This document shows, in pieces, positions 57,788-64,000 of a stretch of DNA of 64,000 nt. The first letter of the stretch is position 1. Every line of letters begins with the position of its first letter. The notes beneath the pieces were generated by a model, which worked only from the letters and a program-made list of their open reading frames with translations, was not told where the DNA came from and did no database searches. Made by a program: the position numbers and the translations under genes. Origin of the DNA: Orientallactaga sibirica (taxonomy: Eukaryota > Chordata > Mammalia > Rodentia > Dipodidae); the NCBI GenBank assembly GCA_036365145.1, contig JAEOAD010000029.1, forward strand, positions 20,631,001 through 20,695,000, read 5' to 3'.

Positions 57788-58176
57788 TGTGGTAGTTTGA
57801 ATATATGTCCCCCAATATATTCAGTATTTTATTAGTTTATAGTTTGCATCTGCAATCACCTTGCTAGAGGCAATGTCACTGGGGGCCGGTTTTAAGGTGT
57901 GGTGATGGTTTGAGATTCCATTGTAAAGATATGCAAATGTGCCTAGCAGGAGTTCCTGAAGTGTGCTGTGTGACCTTTGGCGGTAGTTTTGCTCTGTGTG
58001 CTGTGGTGGCTGGTTGGCTTTTCTCTCTCTTGCCTGGTCCTGTGAAGGGCAAGCCGTTTCTCTTGCCATTATGGAACTTCCCCTGGATCTGTAAGCTTCA
58101 ATAAATAATATCCCTTCCTCCATAACTGTGCCTGGTATGGAAGTTCATTTCAGCGAACCTGAAGCTGTCTGCAACA
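57788..58176 (+). repeat. 5' LTR of copy 2
   Basis: TGTGGTAGTTTGAATATATG ... GTCTGCAACA, with AATAAA near 58101. Relative to copy 1 it has subfamily differences (agtattttattagtttatag; gggcaagccgtttctcttgc). Confidence 0.9.
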
Positions 58177-58182
58177 GTAAAG

Positions 58183-58200
58183 TGGTACCGAGGAGTGTGG
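58183..58200 (+). other. Primer binding site-like segment (Leu-tRNA type), copy 2
   Basis: tggtaccgaggagtgtgg, six bases after the 5' LTR, one base different from copy 1. The tRNA assignment is inferred. Confidence 0.5.
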
Positions 58201-58488
58201 GGTGAGATGAACCAGATCGTGTGGGTGTTCATCTTTTGGAACCTTTGTTTTGGAGGAATGGGCATGGACTTGGTGCTTGCAACTGAAGATGCCTTCTGGA
58301 GTGGTAAGCCAAGTTTTATGGACTATTCTGATGAGAGTTTGAGAATGCTAAGTGCAGACAGTATTGAACTTCGAGGCTTGGCTTATGAGCTTTCTAAGGG
58401 GAAGGAAAGAGTGCAGAGGACTTTGTTGGAACTGGGCTACTGGCATAAGGGATGGCTACGTTCTGCTATCCAGGCCCAGAAAGTTTGA
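58195..58488 (+). CDS. 97-codon open frame of the MaLR-like element, copy 2
   Basis: Same start context, length and stop as the frame at 4926-5219. The N-terminal hydrophobic segment (VWVFIFWNLCFGG) and the central stretch from about residue 27 to 55 (including FWSGKPSF and DYSDES) are conserved. Variable positions cluster in residues 7-26 and 73-90. No known domain was recognised. Whether it is translated is unknown. Its persistence in a young copy is expected even without selection. Confidence 0.35.
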   Translation: MWGEMNQIVWVFIFWNLCFGGMGMDLVLATEDAFWSGKPSFMDYSDESLRMLSADSIELRGLAYELSKGKERVQRTLLELGYWHKGWLRSAIQAQKV

Positions 58489-59400
58489 TCAAGGTTAAAT
58501 TTGTAATGGACTGATGCGCTTGGCTGAAGATATCGGACTGAGATTTTAAGATTTTAAGTTGGAAAACCTCAAGCAAGTTAAAAGCAGAGGCACTGAGACT
58601 GGTTTAGCTGCTATTGTCAACCACATTAGCAATCTTAAGGAAGGTGGAAGGAAGGTGGCCTGACGACTGATTTACATTAAAACAATGGAGAGGATGCCTG
58701 AGGAAAGACTGTTAAAAATGCACATTCTTGGAAAGAGCTGACTGGAGAAGGAACCTGCTTTTCAAGGCTATGGTTTATTTTGTCCCTGGATTAAGAATAT
58801 GGCTGTGTCCTGCACACCTGGTATTAGTTTTGGAAGCATGAAAAATGCATGGAGTGGTCATGAGTTGCACACGGTTCCAGGAGCCGCTGCTGAGATGCAG
58901 CATGAAGGCAGGGCATGAAGTCCCTGAGGAATAGGCTGGAAGAGCCTTTTGGAAGATGGACCGTGGGTTGCATGGAGACCTGAAGATGTTTTGGATATAC
59001 CAGGACTGTGCAAAAGGACTACCATGGAGTGCCGTGTTGAACTGAGATGAATGTTTTCCCTGGAGACTCTGCCCAGCTGGAGGGGTGGAATTGGTAAACA
59101 TGGAGACTGCTAGTCTCTGGTTATATTGAACTTGAACTGCAGAAGTTTGATGACGGCTGATGGTGGTTGAGTTTGCATTGTTTTAGTTTCTCCTTGCTAT
59201 GCCTTATACCAGTTAAAAATGTTTACTCTGTGCCTTTACATGTTGAAAGTATTTAACTTGTTTGATTTTACAGGACTCACTATCTTAAGTTGATCAAGAC
59301 TGTGAGAACCTTTGAAATGGACTGAGTACAATTTACAATGTGTGATAGTTATAAATCTATTGGGGGCCAGGAGCTAAATATATTGGGGGCCGGGGCGGAA

Positions 59401-59790
59401 TGTGGTAGTTTGAATATATGTCCCCCAATATATTCAGTATTTTATTAGTTTATACTTTGCATCTGCAATCACCTTGCTAGAGGCAATGTCACTGGGGGCC
59501 GGTTTTAAGGTGTGGTGATGGTTTGAGATTCCATTGTAAAGATATGCAAATGTGCCTAGCAGGAGTTCCTGAAGTGTGCTGTGTGACCTTTTGGCGGTAG
59601 TTTTGCTCTGTGTGCTGTGGTGGCTGGTTGGCTTTTCTCTCTCTTGCCTGGTCCTGTGAAGGGCAAGCCGTTTCTCTTGCCATTATGGAACTTCCCCTGG
59701 ATCTGTAAGCTTCAATAAATAATATCCCTTCCTCCATAACTGTGCCTGGTCTGGAAGTTCATCTCAGCGAACCTGAAGCTGTCTGCAACA
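59401..59790 (+). repeat. 3' LTR of copy 2 with preceding polypurine tract
   Basis: Preceded by attgggggccggggcggaa (to 59400), the polypurine-like primer. The LTR ends GTCTGCAACA, then the atgtt TSD. Confidence 0.9.
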
Positions 59791-60110
59791 ATGTTCCCTC
59801 ATCATCACTGTTTTTGCTGTGCCTTTCTTGCTTATGATTAAGATGTGCATATGCCACTGGTTAAGAATAGCAGATCATGTTAGTTCCCGCACAATCTCTC
59901 CATGTCCTGCACCTGCAGCCTGTAGTGTCTCCAGCAATAGGGTTTTACCATTCAGATCTGGTGGATAAGCACATGCTTTATCAATAGTTTGCATTGTTTT
60001 GGGAGCCTTGTGGGCCACTCAGACTGACAGCTCACTGTGATGGGGAGGTAACCCAATATTTTCACTGTTTTACGTGCAACAGCCTGTGGTTTTAGAGTTA
60101 AGCTTTCTCC

Positions 60111-60850
60111 ATTTCTATCTCCATCTACCCCTGGATATCCCCCCACCTTACTAAAAGTAACATATTTAATTAATTTATTAACTATTTGATAAACTAATTT
60201 TAAAATCATTTAATTAATTAATTTTTAAATTATTTGATTAATTAATTTGGTTAATTGTTAACCTAAAGAAAGGTTTCTAGGTTATTGATTCATTTCCTAA
60301 TTACTTTTGTGTATTTCCCCCCTCACTCTTTACTCCTTATCACCCAAGTCTTTTCCACTCCCAGTATTGTTTCCCTTCACTTGCCTGTCACAATTCACCT
60401 TCTCTTATATGTACTGCTTTCCTTCTCTCCTAGCCTCATTCTAGTCTCCTTAGAAATGCTACTAATGCTTATTAAAACTTATAAACAAATCAAACTGTTC
60501 CATGTTAGGAAGCACATATGAGAAAGAACATAAGGCATTTCAATTTCTGAGACTGTACTTCCTTCCTTAGCATGATTTTTCCAAGTCCATTCATCTTCCT
60601 GTAAGTTTAATTAGTTCATTTTTCCTTCCCCTCAGTAGAATGCCTATGTGTATATATACCACATCTTATCCTTTCATCCATTGGTGGACATCTGAGCTGA
60701 TTTTTGTTCCTAGCTATTATTAGTAGAGAAGTAACAAACATGGCTGAGCAGTTATCTCTGTAGTAAAGAGTAGAGTCTTTAGGATATCTGCTCAGGAGCG
60801 GGATGAAATATCCATTACCACTTTTTTAAAAAAGCGTTCTTTCCTACAAA
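60111..60850 (-). mobile_element. L1 ORF2 3' part, antisense
   Basis: caagtccattcatcttcctg, ctcagtagaatgcctatgtg, accacatcttatcctttcat, catggctgagcagttatctc and ctttaggatatctgctcagg occur in antisense ORF2 order, directly after the 3'-UTR module. Noncoding remnant. Confidence 0.75.
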
Positions 60851-61178
60851 ATATGCTGAGTCTTTGAGGTACAATAGATTTGGTACTGTTATTTAGGGTC
60901 CTCATTCCCAAACTTTCCTTAGTAACACACTGCTTGATAGCAAGACCTATTTTAGAAGAAAATTATCAACATGTATAGTACCAGTCCAATACACTCATCA
61001 TAAGTATATTTTGGGAAATATCCTATTTAAAATCATAAGGCTATAGCTGTGAGGATTTTTTTTTTTACTGGTCATATAGTCCATCTTATTGTTTCAATGT
61101 GCCTGTTATTGTTTTGCACTTTGTGTTTTGTGTTGCTGTGTTATTGTACAGGTTTTTCATCACATGGCTTAGGTTTAT
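60851..61178. other. Unassigned sequence
   Basis: No recognised gene or repeat. Confidence 0.4.
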
Positions 61179-61181
61179 TCC

Positions 61182-61182
61182 C

Positions 61183-61221
<39 letters not shown>

Positions 61222-61366
61222 GTTTTTCGAGGTAGGGTCTCACTCTCTCTCAGGCTGACCTGCAATTCACTATGTAGTCTCAGGATGGCCTTGAACTCAA
61301 GGTGATCCTCCTACCTCTGCATCCCAAGTGCTGGGATTAAAGGCGTGCACCACCATTCCTGGCTCT
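61182..61366 (-). mobile_element. B1 SINE, antisense, long poly-T
   Basis: A T run of nearly 40 bases, then ggtttttcgaggtagggtct, gtagtctcaggatggccttg, gtgctgggattaaaggcgtg, ccattcctggctct. Confidence 0.92.
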
Positions 61367-61899
61367 ATTTTTTTAAATTAATTAATTTTTTATTGACAAC
61401 TTCCTTAATTGTAGACAATATCCCATGGTACTTCCCTTTCCCCTGACTTTCCCCTTTCAAACTCCACTCTCCATCATATCCCCTCCCCTTCTCAATCAGT
61501 CTCTCTTCTAATTTTGATGTCATCATCTTTTCCTCCTATCATGATGGTTTTGTGTAAGTAGTTTCAGGCACTGCGTGGTCATGGATATCCAGGCCATTTT
61601 GTGTTGTAAGGAGTCCTATCCTTCCTTTGACTCTCACATTCTTTCTGCCACCTCTTCCACAATGGACCCTGAGGCTTGGAAGGTGTGGGACTAATTCATG
61701 TTGTCTTAACTTTTGGGTAATTCCCTCCCCATACGTGGCACCTCCTATCCCTCTAAGACCCTCTATCCCTAATTTGTCAGGTAACTCCTCTTCTCTTATC
61801 TCCCTAGTTCTTCTCTCTACTTGTCTCATTCTAATTCCATGCCTGTATTTCTGGTGCTGACTACCATTTTCACTCATCTCTAATTGATCCCAGTTACGA

Positions 61900-62349
61900 A
61901 CTGAAGAAGAGAGAGTACATGCAATGTTTGTCTTTCTGTGCCCATGTGACCTTGCTTTTTTCCTCTTCCATCCATTTATCAGTAAATTTTGTTCTTTCAT
62001 TTTCCTCTCTGCTGAGTATTGTTTCATTGTGTATATGTACCACATCCTCATTATTGATTCATCAATTGATGAGCATCTGATCTTATTCCAGTTCCTAGCT
62101 ATTGTGAATAAGCAGACACAAATATGGCTGAGCAAGTGTCTCTGTTATAAAGAACAGACTCTTTAGGGTACATTCCCAGAAATGGTATTGCTGGATCAAA
62201 TGGTAACTCTACTTTCAACTTTTTTTCCCAGTAGTGTCCATAATGATTTCCATAGTGGTTGTACAAGTTTGCACTCCCACCAACAGTGAATGTTAGTGAA
62301 TAAACATTCCTCTTTCCCCACAGCTTTGCCAGCATTTGTTGTCATTCAA

Positions 62350-62384
<35 letters not shown>

Positions 62385-64000
62385 GTTTTCTGAGGTAGGG
62401 TCTCACTCTAGGTCAGGCTGACCTGGAATTCACTATGTAGTGTCAGGGTGGCCTTGAACTCATGGTGATCCTCCTACCTCTGCCTCCTGAGTGCTGGGAT
62501 TAAAGGTGTTCACCACTACGCATGGTTTGTCATTCAAATTTTGATGAATGCTATCTTGACTAGAGTGAGATGAAATTTGAGTTTCTTTGACTTGCATTTC
62601 TCTGATGATTAAAGATATTGAAGATCTCCTTAAATGTGTAATGGCCATTTGTATTTCTTTCTTTGAGCATTCTTTGTTCCAATCTCTACCCCATTATTTG
62701 AACAGGTTCCTTGATATTTTTTATTGATTATTATTTTTTAACTTCTTTGTAAATTTTAGACATTAGACCTTTGTTTGAGGTATAACTGGTGAAGACTTTC
62801 TCCCATCCTGTGTGTTGTCTACTGACTCTGTTGATAGTTTGCTTGTCTCTATAGTACCTTTCTAGTTTCAAGAGGTCCCAGTGGTTTAGTGTTAATTTTC
62901 TTTGCTACTGGATTCTTATTTGGGAAATCTTTCCCTACACCTCTAGCATGAAGTGTGCTCCCTCTTTTATCTTTTAGTTGTTTCATAGTTTCAGGTTTCA
63001 TATTGAGGGCTTTTTTGCAGGGCAAGAAAAGTGGATGTAATTTCATTTTTCTACATGTGGTTATCCAATTTCTCGAAGACCATTTGTTGATGATGCTATA
63101 TTTTCTCCAGTGCATATTTTTTACCCTTTATCAAAGATGAGGTAGCTATAGTTGCTTAGATTTAGAGATACATATTCTATTCTATTTTATTGATCTGTGT
63201 ATCTGTTTTTGTGCCAGTATCGTGCTGTTTTAGTTACTATGACTTTGTAGTATATGTTAATATCATGTATGGTGATATCTCAAGATGTGTTTCTTTTATT
63301 GAGGATATTTTTAGCTATCCAAGACCTTCTGTTCTTCCATATGAATTTCCACACTAGTTTTTCTCTTTGTGAAGAATGTTGATGGGATTTTTTATTGGAA
63401 TTGCACTAAATTGATATAATTGTTTTGGTATATGGCCATTTTTTCACAATATTCATTCTTCTAATCTATGAGCATGGGAGATCATTCTATATTCTTATAT
63501 CCTTCTCTCTTTCTTTCCTCCACATTTTTTATGTTTTCATTGTACAGATATTTCACTTTCTTGGTTAAGGATATTCCAAGTTATTTATTTCTTGTGGCTA
63601 GTGAAAACAGGATAGCATTGCTTATCTCTTTCTTCATATATTTACCTTTAGCATATAGGAAGGGTACTGATTTTTGTGTACTGATTTTGTATTTGGTCAA
63701 AACTTTTGGGTCACTTATATATAAAATTATGTCATCTGCAAATAGGGAAATAGGGGTAGTTTGAGTTCTTCCCAATTTTGTACCCCTTTTATTCGTATCT
63801 CTTGTCTTATTGCTTGAGCTAAGCCTTCAAGTACTATGTTGAAAAGTAATGGAGACAGTGGGCACCCCTGTCTTGTTCTAGACCTTAATGGAAACACTTC
63901 AAATTTTGCCCCATTTTGTGTAATCTGGGCCTTTAGGAGCTTTATAAATAGCATTTATTATGTGGAGATGTTGTCCCTCCATACCAAGAATCTTCAGTAT
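61900..64000 (-). pseudogene. L1 ORF2 C-terminal two-thirds, frame-broken
   Basis: ORF2 provides the endonuclease and reverse transcriptase of L1. Visible minus-strand landmarks are [11 protein letters not shown] (63838-63870), the RT catalytic FADD (63731-63742), LPFDPAIPFLGMYPKE (about 62170-62220) and MWYIYTMKQYSAE (about 62015-62050) at the C-terminal part. QGCPLSP and FADD are in different frames, so at least one frameshift lies between about 63740 and 63780. Further stops and a B1 insertion interrupt it. The endonuclease domain would lie beyond the window. Not functional as read. Confidence 0.88.
62350..62526 (-). mobile_element. B1 SINE, antisense, inserted in the L1
   Basis: Poly-T, ggttttctgaggtagggtct, gtagtgtcagggtggccttg, gtgctgggattaaaggtgtt. 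An exact 11-bp TSD, ttgtcattcaa, lies at 62339-62349 and 62527-62537. Confidence 0.93.

Larger units (their letters stand above)
57788..59790 (+). mobile_element. Complete MaLR/ERVL-like LTR retrotransposon, copy 2
   Basis: LTRs at 57788-58176 (389 bp) and 59401-59790 (390 bp), both TGTGGTAG...AACA, enclose a 1224-bp internal region. A perfect 5-bp TSD, atgtt, lies at 57783-57787 and 59791-59795. By eye the LTRs differ by only three substitutions and one 1-bp indel, so this copy is much younger than copy 1. The same layout (primer site, 97-codon frame, G-rich polypurine tract) is present throughout. It sits inside an antisense L1 3' UTR. Confidence 0.9.
56998..60110 (-). mobile_element. L1 3' UTR, antisense, split by LTR element copy 2
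   Basis: Module segments lie on both sides of the LTR element. On the left are ttgtcagtaccaagtatgaa and atcacacagcagttaatcac (57400-57780). On the right are gtgtctccagcaatagggtt and tgttttgggagccttgtggg (59796-60110), matching 53940-53990 in order. The far-left part (56998-57400) is assigned by position only. Confidence 0.6.
61375..64000 (-). mobile_element. Younger L1, antisense, running off the window edge
   Basis: It begins at its 3' end (complement: ttattgacaacttccttaat; 3' UTR shared with 17190 and 52110). Upstream is ORF2, continuing to at least 64000. It is interrupted by a B1 at 62350-62526. Relatively well preserved compared with other L1 pieces here. Confidence 0.9.

Noticed and set aside
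61539..62135. 198-codon minus-strand frame as a separate gene
   Set aside because: It is the end of L1 ORF2 running on into the L1 3' UTR, not an independent gene.

Overview
This window looks like gene-free (intergenic or deep-intronic) nuclear DNA of a rodent. The best fit is a jerboa-like dipodid. The evidence is the repeat content: many copies of a tRNA-headed SINE of the B2 superfamily, with the head gctggagagatggcttagcg, a CT-rich body and an AAATAAATAAA tail (the Dip family of Dipodidae), together with rodent B1 elements and several L1 lineages. I found no host exon, RNA gene or CpG island. Every long or recognisable reading frame belongs to a retroelement.

Layout. 0-4.5 kb: an old antisense L1 piece, a young Dip SINE and a B1, both with clean target-site duplications (TSDs), then unassigned sequence. 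4.5-6.5 kb: a complete MaLR-like LTR element with a 5-bp TSD. 7.6-8.3 kb: a class II solo LTR (6-bp TSD) inserted into a B1. 8.5-19 kb: scattered Dip/B1 copies, MaLR-like LTR relics and L1 pieces in both orientations. 19-24 kb: L1 3' ends and a nested SINE-in-SINE inside an old L1. 24-35 kb: mostly AT-rich unassigned DNA with SINEs, one moderately CpG-retaining stretch (31.7-32.2 kb) that could be a conserved element, and an MST-like LTR carrying two later SINEs. 35-39.7 kb: a sense ERVL-type fragment abutting an antisense, internally deleted class I (gammaretrovirus-like) provirus. It keeps its 5' LTR, a tRNA-Pro-like primer site, capsid remnants and reverse transcriptase. 39.9-40.6 kb: a second class II-like solo LTR with a 6-bp TSD, followed at once by a 69-bp alternating purine/pyrimidine tract. 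41-53 kb: largely unassigned, with SINEs, L1 3' ends and a 230-bp pure AT tract. 53-64 kb: mostly antisense L1, interrupted by a second, younger complete copy of the MaLR-like element (57.8-59.8 kb) and several SINEs. The window ends inside an L1 ORF2 reverse transcriptase.

Nothing here works as an operon or pathway. What can be read is a history of insertions: TSDs and nesting give a relative order for many events. The most notable items are the two full-length copies of one compact LTR element sharing a 97-codon frame, a Dip subfamily carrying a CTCF-like core motif, the two solo LTRs with exact TSDs, and the compacted class I provirus. Boundaries without a stated TSD are approximate. Family names are from recognition by eye, not a database search.
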